From: Microbacteriaceae bacterium
GTDB lineage: Bacteria > Actinomycetota > Actinomycetes > Actinomycetales > Microbacteriaceae
Assembly: GCA_009780695.1 (NCBI GenBank)
Contig: WQZN01000008.1
Coordinates: 1 to 64,000 of the forward strand
Direction of reading: 5' to 3'
Length of the DNA: 64,000 nt
Shown here: positions 39,930 to 47,217 of the stretch, piece by piece
Position numbering within the stretch: the stretch's first letter is position 1
How the letters are laid out: the number at the start of each line of letters is the position of its first letter
Made by a program: the position numbers and the translations under genes
The notes under the pieces: model-generated
The model's database searches: none
The model's input: only the letters and a program-made list of their open reading frames with translations
What the model was told of the DNA's origin: nothing

Positions 39930-42008
39930 ATGACTGATGGGCTGATGACCGCTCGTGCGCTCGGCACCGCCGCGGGGGCATACGCGCAGGGCTTCGCCCG
40001 CGTCGCCGCGGTCACCTTCCCCATCGCCATCGCCGACCCCGCCGTCAATGCGGACCGCGTCATCGAGCAGGCGCGCCTCGCTGCTGCGCGCTCGGTCGGC
40101 GTCGCGGTGTTCACCGAGCTCTGTCTGACCGGGTACGCGATCGACGATCTGGTGCTGCAGGATGCCGTGCTCGACGGCGTCGAGGCGGCGGTGGCCCGCA
40201 TCGCCGCCGCATCCACCGAGCTGCTGCCGGTGCTGGTCGTGGGCGCCCCGCTTCGCCACGGCAACCGCCTCTTCAACTGCGCGGTCGTGATCCACCGCGG
40301 CCGCGTGCTCGGCGTCGCCCCGAAGTCCTATCTGCCGACGTACCGCGAGTTCTACGAGCGCCGCTGGTACGCCCCGGGCGACGACCAGCGCGGCGGGACC
40401 GTCACCCTCGCCGGGCAGACGGTGCCGTTCGGGCCCGAACTGCTGTTCGAGGCATCCGACGTGCCGGGTCTCGTGCTGCACGCCGAGGTCTGCGAGGACA
40501 TGTGGGTGCCCGTGCCGCCGAGCGCCGAGGCCGCGCTCGCCGGCGCCACCGTGCTGCTGAACCTCTCGGGCAGCCCGATCACGATCGCCCGGGCGGAGGA
40601 CCGCAAGCTGCTCGCGGCGTCGGCATCGGCCCGCTGCCTCGCCGCCTACGTATATGCCGCCGCGGGCATGGGCGAGTCGAGCAACGATCTGTCGTGGGAC
40701 GGCTCGACGTTCGTCTACGAGACCGGCCGGCTGCTCGCCTCGACCGAGCGCTTCCCCGACGGCCCGCGCATGTCGGTCGCCGACCTCGACGTCGAGGCGC
40801 TGCGGCAGGAACGACTGCGACAGGGCACCTTCGACGACAACCGGCGCTCGCTCGACGAGCGCGTCGCCGAGTTCCGCCGCGTCGAGTTCGAGCTGGACCC
40901 GCCGCTCACCGAGATCGGCTTCGAGCGCGCCGTCGACCGCTACCCCTTCGTGCCCGACGATCCGGCACGCCTCGCGCAGGACTGCTACGAGGCCTACAAC
41001 ATCCAGGTCTCGGGCCTCGAGCAGCGCCTCAACTCGATCGGCCAGCCGAAGCTCGTCATCGGCGTCTCGGGCGGCCTCGACTCGACGCATGCGCTGCTCG
41101 TGTGCGCGCAGGCGATGGACCGGCTGGGGCGGCCCCGCACCGACATCATCGCGGTCACGATGCCGGGGTTCGCGACATCCGACAACACGAAGTCCAATGC
41201 CTACGCCCTCGCCGAATCGCTCGGCGTCAGCTTCGAAGAGCTCGACATCAAACCCACGGCCGAGGAGATGTTCCGTCGCATCGGGCACCCCTACGCGGGC
41301 GGTCACCCGGTCTACGACGTGACCTTCGAGAACGTGCAGGCCGGTCTGCGCACCGACTACCTGTTCCGCATCGCGAACCAGCGCGGCGGCATCGTCGTCG
41401 GCACGGGCGACCTCTCCGAGTTCGCGCTCGGCTGGGCGACCTACGGCGTCGGCGACCAGATGTCGCACTACGCGGTCAACACCGGCGTGCCGAAGACCCT
41501 CATGCAGCACCTGATCCGCTGGGTGAGCGCCTCGGGGCTGTTCGAGTCGAGCGTGTCCGATGTCCTCGACCGCGTGCTCGCGACCGAGATCTCCCCCGAG
41601 CTGGTGCCCGTCGGCGCGGACGGCGTCGCCCAGTCGACCGAGAAGACCATCGGCCCGTACGCACTGCACGACTTCGCACTGTTCCACGTGCTGCGCCTCG
41701 GCATGCGGCCGAGCAAGATCGCCTGGCTGGCCTCGAAGGTCTGGTCGGATGCCGCGCTCGGCAGCTGGCCGGCGGGGTTCCCCGACGACGCCCACGTCGC
41801 CTACTCGGCCGACGAGATCGTGTCGTGGCTCGAGGTGTTCCTGAAGCGCTTCTTCGGCTTCGCCCAGTTCAAGCGCTCGGCGATGCCCAACGGCCCGAAG
41901 GTCGCGGCAGGCGGCTCGCTCTCGCCGCGCGGCGACTGGCGTGCGCCGTCGGACTCGTCGCCGCGCCCCTGGCTCGACGAGTTGCACGCGGCCTTCCCGC
42001 GCGACTAG
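39930..42008 (+). CDS. nadE: Glutamine-dependent NAD(+) synthetase
   Basis: A 692-residue two-domain enzyme making NAD from nicotinic acid adenine dinucleotide, with ammonia from glutamine. The nitrilase-like domain has the Glu-Lys-Cys triad in FTELCLTGY, GVAPKSYLP and AEVCEDMWVP. The synthetase domain has the PP-loop VIGVSGGLDSTHALL near residue 380. The architecture and length match the M. tuberculosis type of NadE. Confidence 0.96.
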   Translation: MTDGLMTARALGTAAGAYAQGFARVAAVTFPIAIADPAVNADRVIEQARLAAARSVGVAVFTELCLTGYAIDDLVLQDAVLDGVEAAVARIAAASTELLPVLVVGAPLRHGNRLFNCAVVIHRGRVLGVAPKSYLPTYREFYERRWYAPGDDQRGGTVTLAGQTVPFGPELLFEASDVPGLVLHAEVCEDMWVPVPPSAEAALAGATVLLNLSGSPITIARAEDRKLLAASASARCLAAYVYAAAGMGESSNDLSWDGSTFVYETGRLLASTERFPDGPRMSVADLDVEALRQERLRQGTFDDNRRSLDERVAEFRRVEFELDPPLTEIGFERAVDRYPFVPDDPARLAQDCYEAYNIQVSGLEQRLNSIGQPKLVIGVSGGLDSTHALLVCAQAMDRLGRPRTDIIAVTMPGFATSDNTKSNAYALAESLGVSFEELDIKPTAEEMFRRIGHPYAGGHPVYDVTFENVQAGLRTDYLFRIANQRGGIVVGTGDLSEFALGWATYGVGDQMSHYAVNTGVPKTLMQHLIRWVSASGLFESSVSDVLDRVLATEISPELVPVGADGVAQSTEKTIGPYALHDFALFHVLRLGMRPSKIAWLASKVWSDAALGSWPAGFPDDAHVAYSADEIVSWLEVFLKRFFGFAQFKRSAMPNGPKVAAGGSLSPRGDWRAPSDSSPRPWLDELHAAFPRD

Positions 42009-42034
42009 GCCTGCCGGCGCGCGCGATCGCGGCG

Positions 42035-42040
42035 TACTGT
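42035..42040 (+). promoter_or_regulatory. -10 box (TACTGT) before a small membrane-protein gene
   Basis: TACTGT ends 6 bases before ATG 42047, which predicts a leaderless transcript downstream of nadE. Confidence 0.35.
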
Positions 42041-42046
42041 CACCGC

Positions 42047-42214
42047 ATGGAGACCTGGATTCTCGCGGGAGTGGCGGCGCTCATCGTCGTCGGCGGGCTC
42101 GTGGCGCTGGTCGTCTCACGCCTCCGCAACGGCCGCGGCGAGTACGACCTCGATCAGAAGGAGGTCGGAACCTACGAGGCGCTCGCCAAGAACTCGCAGC
42201 CGCCGGGCCGCTAG
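42047..42214 (+). CDS. Small single-pass membrane protein
   Basis: A 55-residue protein with one membrane helix (residues 4-25, LAGVAALIVVGGLVALVVS) and a polar tail ending in KNSQPPGR. The frame keeps strong GC bias at third positions and has its own near-start promoter. Function unknown. Confidence 0.6.
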   Translation: METWILAGVAALIVVGGLVALVVSRLRNGRGEYDLDQKEVGTYEALAKNSQPPGR

Positions 42215-42230
42215 GCACGAGGCGTCGACG

Positions 42231-42773
42231 TCACGACCGCTGTTCGGCCTCGCGCGCTGAGATCGCGGCTTCGAGGGCGGACAGCGTGTCGGCACCCGCG
42301 GCGAGACGGATCGCACGCGGTCGCGACGCCAGGAAGACCTCGAACTCCCGGACGATCGCGGTCATCTCGGCCTGGAGCTCGCCATGCCGGTCGATGCCGG
42401 CCTCTGCCGCGCGATCGGCGAAGCGCCGCTGCGCGGTCGCCGGGTCGATCGTCAGCGCGGTCTCGATGAAGAGGGCTCCGCGCGTCGAGGCCGCGGCCTC
42501 GAGCCGGTCGATGAAGTCGGGGCGGCGCAGGTACTGCGGGACGACGACATCCCGCCCCGCCCGCAGGTGCACCGCGACACCCGCGACCGCGATGTCGCGC
42601 GCGGCGAGGCCGGCAGCAGACAGGTCGTCGCGCCAGCCGCCGAGCGTCGCGCGGATGGCGTCGACGTCGAGGCACCACGGCAGCCCGCCGGCGTGCCGTT
42701 CGCACCAGTCGCGGGCCAGGGTCGACTTGCCGCTCGCGGGAACGCCGTTGATCAGGATCAGTCGCGATGCCAT
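42231..42773 (-). CDS. P-loop ATPase / kinase-like protein
   Basis: A 180-residue AAA_33-type protein. The Walker A is ILINGVPASGKSTLARDW near residue 5; the rest is kinase-like, with LPWCLDVDAIRATLGG and VVPQYLRRPDFIDRLE. Such proteins phosphorylate small molecules or nucleic acid ends; the substrate is unknown. ATG 42771-42773 has GATGAGG upstream. Confidence 0.8.
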   Translation of the reverse strand: MASRLILINGVPASGKSTLARDWCERHAGGLPWCLDVDAIRATLGGWRDDLSAAGLAARDIAVAGVAVHLRAGRDVVVPQYLRRPDFIDRLEAAASTRGALFIETALTIDPATAQRRFADRAAEAGIDRHGELQAEMTAIVREFEVFLASRPRAIRLAAGADTLSALEAAISAREAEQRS

Positions 42774-42833
42774 CGCCTCATCGTCCCGCACAAGGGCCTG
42801 GCCCGGGCGGATGCGACACCACAGAATGAGTGC

Positions 42834-43058
42834 ATGAGCCGCACCGAGAAGAAGAAGTTCTCCGACCTGTCCACGCCCGCGCAGGTCGGAACCGTGCTGC
42901 TGGGCATCGCGCAGGTCTCGTTCGCGGCGCTCGCGTTCGTCGACCTCGCCGGTCGACCGGCTGAGGAGATCAAGGGACCCAAGCCGCTGTGGATCCCCGT
43001 GATCCTTGTCAACTGGGTCGGCCCGGCGACGTACTTCCTCGCCGGCCGCAAGCGCTGA
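42834..43058 (+). CDS. PLDc_N domain membrane protein
   Basis: A 74-residue protein with two hydrophobic helices. The C-terminal KPLWIPVILVNWVGPATYFL fits the phospholipase D nuclease N-terminal membrane domain, which often stands alone. Function unknown. Divergent from the P-loop gene with 60 bases between starts. Confidence 0.7.
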   Translation: MSRTEKKKFSDLSTPAQVGTVLLGIAQVSFAALAFVDLAGRPAEEIKGPKPLWIPVILVNWVGPATYFLAGRKR

Positions 43059-43126
43059 AAGCACCGCACAAGGCGCTGACCTCCTGCTGATCCGCGAATG
43101 TCGGTGGTGCGGCGAAGACTCTGCGC

Positions 43127-43552
43127 ATGAAACGCTGCTATCGCTGCCAAGAGCTCAAGTCGGCGTCGGACTACAACCGATCCGCGAAGACCGACGACGG
43201 TCTCTACAGCTATTGCCGCGACTGCCAGAAAGCGCACTACGAGAGCAATAAGCCGCGTCATCGGCGCAATGTCCGCCGAGTGACAGTCGAACGACTGAAA
43301 CGCGATCGCATCGTCATCGCCGAGGCACTGAGCGGCGGCTGCGTCGATTGCGGGTTCTCGGACATTCGAGCCCTTGACTTCGATCACGTGCGAGGCGAGA
43401 AAGTGGCGAATGTGGGCGCGCTGGTGAGGTTGGGCCGGCCGATCGAGGTCATCGTCGCAGAAATCGCGAAGTGCGAGGTGCGCTGCCGCAACTGCCATGC
43501 GATCGTGACGTCTCAACGTCGCGCAGGGGATTGGCACGATGACTACCTCTGA
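43127..43552 (+). CDS. HNH-like zinc protein, copy 1
   Basis: A 141-residue protein. An N-terminal zinc ribbon is seen as CYRCQELK and YCRDCQKAH. The C-terminal half has CVDCGFSDIRALDFDHVRGEKV and CEVRCRNCHAIVTSQRR, the Cys-Cys / Asp-His / Cys-Cys-His pattern of HNH endonucleases. Codons are less GC-biased than those of neighbours, which suggests transfer. Copy 2 follows and overlaps by 14 bases. Such proteins are common in phages and defence islands. Nuclease activity and target are unknown. Confidence 0.8.
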   Translation: MKRCYRCQELKSASDYNRSAKTDDGLYSYCRDCQKAHYESNKPRHRRNVRRVTVERLKRDRIVIAEALSGGCVDCGFSDIRALDFDHVRGEKVANVGALVRLGRPIEVIVAEIAKCEVRCRNCHAIVTSQRRAGDWHDDYL

Positions 43553-43985
43553 GCCACCGAGCAAGACATGCGGCAGATGTCATCAGACGAAGCCCGTCGC
43601 CGAATTCAATCTGTCGTCGCGAAACAAGGACGGTCGGCAATACATGTGCCGCACGTGTCAGAAGGTCCACTACCGCAAGAACGCCGCACGCCATGGACAG
43701 AACGTGCGGAGGTCGGCGCGGCTACGTCTTCAGCGATACCGCGCCGTTCTACACGAGGCGCTCAGCGAAGGATGCATCGATTGCGGATTCCGAGATGTAC
43801 GTGCCCTCGAGTTCGACCATGTCCGCGGCGAGAAGGTGGCGAATGTCAGCAAGCTGGTGCGGCACGGCTGTTCGCTGGAAGTGGTGCTCGCCGAGATCGC
43901 CAAATGCGAAGTGCGATGCAAGAACTGCCACGCGATCGCGACCGCCAATCGCCGCGAAAGCGACTGGCGCTTCGACTATCTGTGA
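43539..43985 (+). CDS. HNH-like zinc protein, copy 2
   Basis: A 148-residue paralogue of copy 1 with the same domain order: CGRCHQTKPVAEF and MCRTCQKVHY, then CIDCGFRDVRALEFDHVRG and CEVRCKNCHAIATANRR. It starts inside the end of copy 1 (14-base overlap), so translation may be coupled. The stop lies only 2 bases from the 3' end of tRNA-Arg on the other strand, a favourite integration site of mobile elements. Base composition is lower in GC than the surroundings. Confidence 0.8.
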   Translation: MTTSEPPSKTCGRCHQTKPVAEFNLSSRNKDGRQYMCRTCQKVHYRKNAARHGQNVRRSARLRLQRYRAVLHEALSEGCIDCGFRDVRALEFDHVRGEKVANVSKLVRHGCSLEVVLAEIAKCEVRCKNCHAIATANRRESDWRFDYL

Positions 43986-43987
43986 AG

Positions 43988-44060
43988 AGCCCCCGGCGAG
44001 ACTCGAACTCGCGACAAAAGGATTAGAAAGCCTCTGCTCTATCCGCTGAGCTACGGGGGC
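43988..44060 (-). tRNA. tRNA-Arg (anticodon TCT), atypical
   Basis: The acceptor stem GCCCCCG/CGGGGGC, D-arm, T-arm GAGTTCGAGTCTC and anticodon loop TTTCTAA support tRNA-Arg reading AGA. Odd points are a C-T mismatch at 31-39 and a G-T pair at 27-43 in the anticodon stem, and T73 as discriminator, where Arg tRNAs normally have A or G. CCA is not encoded. Confidence 0.88.
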
Positions 44061-44087
44061 GGACTCCCCCAAGTTTAGCGAAGCCCC

Positions 44088-44348
44088 TCAGAGCGCCTTC
44101 GCCGCCGCGACGAGCACCTGGTTGACCGTCGGCACGCCCTCGGCCCGGAACACCTCGGCACCCAATGCGTCCGAGATGACGACGGTCGGGGTCGAGCGGA
44201 TGCCGGCGGCCTCGGCATCCGCCTCGAACCGCACCACGTCCTTCTCGACGACCGAGGCGCCGGGGATCAGCCGCTCCGCCTCCACCAGCACGGCGCGCGT
44301 CGCCATGCACGGCCCGCAGAACGCCGATGTGTACAGGGTCAACTCCAC
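44088..44348 (-). CDS. Thioredoxin/glutaredoxin-like protein
   Basis: An 86-residue protein with the redox motif CGPC in LYTSAFCGPCMATRA, a cis-Pro loop RSTPTVVI and a glutaredoxin-like fold. Actinobacteria use mycothiol, so it may be a mycoredoxin- or NrdH-like reductant; no NrdE/NrdF genes are near. GTG start at 44346-44348. Confidence 0.85.
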   Translation of the reverse strand: MELTLYTSAFCGPCMATRAVLVEAERLIPGASVVEKDVVRFEADAEAAGIRSTPTVVISDALGAEVFRAEGVPTVNQVLVAAAKAL

Positions 44349-44376
44349 CGACCCAGCCTAAGCAGAGGGCGCGCAA

Positions 44377-44382
44377 TAGGAT
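44377..44382 (+). promoter_or_regulatory. -10 box (TAGGAT) before orn
   Basis: TAGGAT ends 6 bases before ATG 44389; the remaining space also contains GGAG. Leaderless or very short leader. Confidence 0.4.
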
Positions 44383-44388
44383 CGGAGC

Positions 44389-45009
44389 ATGTCTCTCGGC
44401 TCTGATCGTCTCGTCTGGATCGACTGCGAAATGACGGGCCTCGACCCCGACAAGGACGAACTGGTCGAGATCGCGGTCGTGATCACCGACTCCGACCTGA
44501 AGCCGGTCGCCGAGGGCATCGACATCGTGATCAAGGCGAGCGACGAGGCGATCGCGGGCATGAACGACTTCGTCCGCAACATGCACACGACGAGCGGTCT
44601 GATCACCGAGATCCCGCACGGCAAGAGTCTCGCCGAGGCCGAGTACGAGGTGATGGAGTATGTGCTCGCCCATGTGCCCGACGAGGGCAAGACGCCGCTC
44701 GCCGGCAACACCATCGGCACCGACCGCACCTTCATCGCGAAGTTCATGCCGCGCCTCGACGCGCACCTGCACTACCGCTCGGTCGACGTGAGCTCCATCA
44801 AGGAGCTGAGCCGCCGCTGGTTCCCGCGCGTGTACTTCCAGGCACCGGAGAAGGCGGGCGGGCACCGTGCCCTCGCCGACATCCTCGAATCGATCCGCGA
44901 GCTCGACTACTACCGCAAGGCGGTCTTCGTCGCGGCCCCCGGCCCGAGTTCCGAAGAGGCCCAGTCCGTGGCGGCCGCCGTCGTGGACGAATGGGCCCCG
45001 CGGATGTAA
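44389..45009 (+). CDS. orn: Oligoribonuclease
   Basis: A 206-residue DEDDh 3'-5' exonuclease that removes very short RNAs, including pGpG. The first acidic motif is VWIDCEMTGLDPDKDELVEI, the second NTIGTDRTFI, and the third HRALADILESI. The length is normal. It is followed by tRNA-His after 43 bases. Confidence 0.96.
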   Translation: MSLGSDRLVWIDCEMTGLDPDKDELVEIAVVITDSDLKPVAEGIDIVIKASDEAIAGMNDFVRNMHTTSGLITEIPHGKSLAEAEYEVMEYVLAHVPDEGKTPLAGNTIGTDRTFIAKFMPRLDAHLHYRSVDVSSIKELSRRWFPRVYFQAPEKAGGHRALADILESIRELDYYRKAVFVAAPGPSSEEAQSVAAAVVDEWAPRM

Positions 45010-45052
45010 TACACTGAGAGGGTTGCCCGCTCTGATCCGAGTGAGGTCGCAT

Positions 45053-45129
45053 GGTGGTCGTAGCTCAGTCGGTAGAGCACCTGGTTGTGGTCCAGGGGGT
45101 CGCGGGTTCAATCCCCGTCGATCACCCCA
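45053..45129 (+). tRNA. tRNA-His (anticodon GTG)
   Basis: The acceptor stem is GTGGTCG/CGATCAC; an extra G(-1) pairs with C73, the tRNA-His identity feature. The anticodon loop is TTGTGGT with stem CCTGG/CCAGG, and CCA is encoded (45127-45129). A terminator follows after 9 bases. Confidence 0.97.
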
Positions 45130-45138
45130 AATCTGTCA

Positions 45139-45165
45139 AAACCCCCTTCTTCGCGAAGGGGGTTT
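45139..45165 (+). terminator. tRNA-His terminator, overlapping the next ribosome binding site
   Basis: A perfect 11-bp stem (45139-45149 and 45155-45165) with loop TTCGC. The 3' arm GAAGGGGGTTT is also the only Shine-Dalgarno-like sequence before ATG 45169, so the hairpin would both end the tRNA and mask the start of the phosphoribosyltransferase gene. Confidence 0.85.
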
Positions 45166-45168
45166 CGC

Positions 45169-45822
45169 ATGTACGCCGATCGATCTGACGCAGGGCGCAG
45201 GTTGGCGCGGTTCGTCCTCGAGCAGCTGCCCGGCATCGAGACCGAGGATGTCGCGGTGCTCGGCCTGCCGCGCGGCGGCGTCCCCGTCGCCGCCGAGGTC
45301 GCGACCGCGCTCCATGCCCCGCTCGATGTGGTCGTCGCGCGCAAGCTCGGCGTGCCCGGCTCCCCCGAGGTCGCGATGGGCGCGATCGCCTCGGTCGGCG
45401 GCGAGCTCGCCGTTGCGGTCAACGACGAGGTCCGCGCACTAGTCGACCGACGAGACGGCGCGGATGCCTGGGCCGCCGCCCTCGCCCGGGAGCAGGCCGA
45501 GCTGGCCCGCCGGGCCTCCGCCTACCGTGGCGCTCGCGCACCGCTGACCCTCGCGGGCCGCACCGTGCTGCTCGTCGACGACGGCATCGCCACCGGCGCC
45601 ACGATGCGCGCCGCGGCGGCGGCCGCACGTCAGCTGAAGCCGGCACGGCTGATCGCCGCCGTGCCGGTCGCACTCGGCGGCCTGGACACCGGGGTCGAGG
45701 CATCCGTCGACGCGCTGATCTGCCCGTGGTTCGCGACGACGTTCCTCGGCGTCGGGCAGGCCTATCGCGATTTCGGCCAGACCCCGGACGGCGAGGTGCG
45801 GCGCCTGCTCGAAACCCGGTGA
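45169..45822 (+). CDS. Phosphoribosyltransferase-domain protein
   Basis: A 217-residue type I PRTase-fold protein. LGLPRGGVPVAAEVA forms the first loop, ARKLGVPGSPEVAMGAI is a family feature, and the PRPP motif is VLLVDDGIATGATMRAAA. Similar proteins act as putative phosphoribosyltransferases beside hydrolases; the base substrate is unknown. The ATG is just 3 bases from the tRNA-His terminator stem. Confidence 0.88.
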   Translation: MYADRSDAGRRLARFVLEQLPGIETEDVAVLGLPRGGVPVAAEVATALHAPLDVVVARKLGVPGSPEVAMGAIASVGGELAVAVNDEVRALVDRRDGADAWAAALAREQAELARRASAYRGARAPLTLAGRTVLLVDDGIATGATMRAAAAAARQLKPARLIAAVPVALGGLDTGVEASVDALICPWFATTFLGVGQAYRDFGQTPDGEVRRLLETR

Positions 45823-45863
45823 ACCGGGCCGTTCGGCCCCTATCGGCGGGGAACCCCGCGGCG

Positions 45864-45910
45864 TAGCCTGTGCTGTGCAAGGACGCACACCCCGACGCGT
45901 CCGTCCTTGC
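45864..45910 (+). promoter_or_regulatory. -10 box and hairpin-bearing leader
   Basis: TAGCCT (45864-45869) is followed at once by a 9-bp inverted repeat (45877-45885 and 45902-45910). If transcription starts near 45876, the mRNA would begin with this hairpin and have a leader of about 95 bases, unlike most genes here. Confidence 0.35.
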
Positions 45911-45970
45911 GACAGCGTTCCCGCCGCCCCGGAGCGCGTCTCGCCTTCTCATCGAATCATCGAAGAGGTG

Positions 45971-46291
45971 ATGCCTGTGTTGATGTTGGAGCAGTCCCGT
46001 CGCCGCACGGCCGAGGTGCTCGGAACCCACGGCAGTGTCGTCGCCGTGGTCCGCGTGCCCGACGAGGGCCGTGGCGACACGTCCGGCGTCTCGCCGCACG
46101 AGGTCGAGCTCGTCGCACGCGAGGTCGACCTGGACACCTGCGCGCTCTACCGCGGCACGACGAGGCTCGGGTGGATCCGCCGCGACGGGCACTACTACCT
46201 GGCGCTCGTCGGCGAACCCGGCCATCCGCACGAGTGCGGGCACGCCCTGCTGTGGGACGAGGCCGCCGCGATGCTGCTCACCGCCGCGTAA
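45971..46291 (+). CDS. Hypothetical protein
   Basis: A 106-residue protein beginning MPVLMLEQSRRRTAEVLG, followed by VALVREVD-like strands and GHYYLALVGEPGHPHECGHALLWDEAA. I recognise no domain; the HECGH text resembles a zinc motif, but its position near the C-terminus makes this doubtful. The start could also be ATG 45983. It precedes the zincin gene by 10 bases. Confidence 0.6.
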   Translation: MPVLMLEQSRRRTAEVLGTHGSVVAVVRVPDEGRGDTSGVSPHEVELVAREVDLDTCALYRGTTRLGWIRRDGHYYLALVGEPGHPHECGHALLWDEAAAMLLTAA

Positions 46292-46294
46292 TCT
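46289..46294 (+). promoter_or_regulatory. -10 box (TAATCT) before the zincin gene
   Basis: TAATCT covers the stop of the preceding gene and ends 7 bases before GTG 46302. It predicts a leaderless transcript. Confidence 0.4.
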
Positions 46295-46301
46295 GCAGCA
46301 T

Positions 46302-46652
46302 GTGCTGCAGCTGACCACCGAGGAGTTCGAGAAGCTCGTCGTCGACGAACTGGACCTCCTGCCCGACGACATGGTCGACGGCCTCGAGAACGTCGTGTTC
46401 CTCGTCGAGGACCGGCCGGAGGACGGTTCGCTCGATCTCTTCGGCCTCTACGACGGCGTCGACCTGACCGAGCGCGACCGCTACGGCTTCGGCGAGCTGC
46501 CCGACCGCATCATCGTGTACCGCGAACCGCACCTCGCGGCGTGCGAGACCCTCGACGAGCTGCGCGACGAGGTGCACACGACGCTCGTGCACGAGATCGC
46601 GCACTTCTACGGCATCGACGACGAGGAGCTGCACCGCCTGGGGTGGGAGTGA
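46302..46652 (+). CDS. Zincin-type metallopeptidase family protein (DUF1025 / Zincin_1)
   Basis: A 116-residue protein with the zinc motif TTLVHEIAHFYGIDDEELHRLGW near residue 97, in the extended HExxHxxGxxD form. The N-terminal half begins QLTTEEFEKLVVDELDLLP, the family start. The peptidase activity has not been shown for most members. GTG start; the TAATCT box supports it. Confidence 0.85.
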   Translation: MLQLTTEEFEKLVVDELDLLPDDMVDGLENVVFLVEDRPEDGSLDLFGLYDGVDLTERDRYGFGELPDRIIVYREPHLAACETLDELRDEVHTTLVHEIAHFYGIDDEELHRLGWE

Positions 46653-46776
46653 GGCGCGGGATGCCGCCCGCCCGCACCGTTTTCTCGCGGCTCCGCGATG
46701 AGTCCCGGCGGCTCCCCCGGTATGTACTCATGAGTTCGCCGGATCGACCGGGGAACCGTGAGCGAGAGAGCACCTC

Positions 46777-47217
46777 ATGACCGACATCCGCACCTCCGAA
46801 GACAATGATCTCGGCCGCGCCGATCGCAGCGCCGACGAAGTCGCGATCGACGCGGTCCTCGACGCGTCGTACCGCGCCTGGGCCGCCGGCGACGCGACCG
46901 GTATGGTCGCCGACTACACGCCCGACGCAACTGCGATCATGCCGGGATCGTTCCGCGACGGCCGGGACGCGATCCGGCAGAGCATGGCGCACGGCTTCGC
47001 CGGACCGCTCGCCGGCACCACGACCGCGAACAGGCGCCTCGGCCTGCGCTTCCTCGGCTCCGACGCCGCTATCGTCGTCACCGAATCCGGCATCCTCTTT
47101 CCGGGGCAGGCCGAGGTTCCCGAGACGGGCAGGGTGCATGCGACGTGGGTCCTCGAGAGGCGGAAGGGCCGCTGGGCGATCGCGGCGTATCACAACAGCC
47201 CGGTGCAGGCAGGATGA
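46777..47217 (+). CDS. SnoaL-like (SgcJ/EcaC, DUF4440) protein
   Basis: A 146-residue NTF2-fold protein: VLDASYRAWAAGDATGMVADYTPDATAIMPG is the family N-terminus, and GRVHATWVLERRKGRWAIAAYHNSP is the family C-terminus. The stop overlaps the start of the ECF sigma gene (ATGA). The role is probably ligand binding or small-molecule turnover linked to that sigma factor. Confidence 0.85.
   Translation: MTDIRTSEDNDLGRADRSADEVAIDAVLDASYRAWAAGDATGMVADYTPDATAIMPGSFRDGRDAIRQSMAHGFAGPLAGTTTANRRLGLRFLGSDAAIVVTESGILFPGQAEVPETGRVHATWVLERRKGRWAIAAYHNSPVQAG

Noticed and set aside
38568..41987. Minus-strand frame of 1139 codons opposite nadE
   Set aside because: Only its last part (msrA) is real. The rest is complementary to nadE and a membrane-protein gene and shows no family motifs.
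43060..43990. Full genomic island with attL/attR at tRNA-Arg
   Set aside because: I found no integrase and no copy of the tRNA 3' end upstream of the HNH genes, so only a possible remnant is claimed.
45971..46291. HECGH as a zinc-peptidase motif in the 106-residue protein
   Set aside because: The motif lies near the C-terminus, lacks a third ligand and does not match a known zincin; chance is likely.
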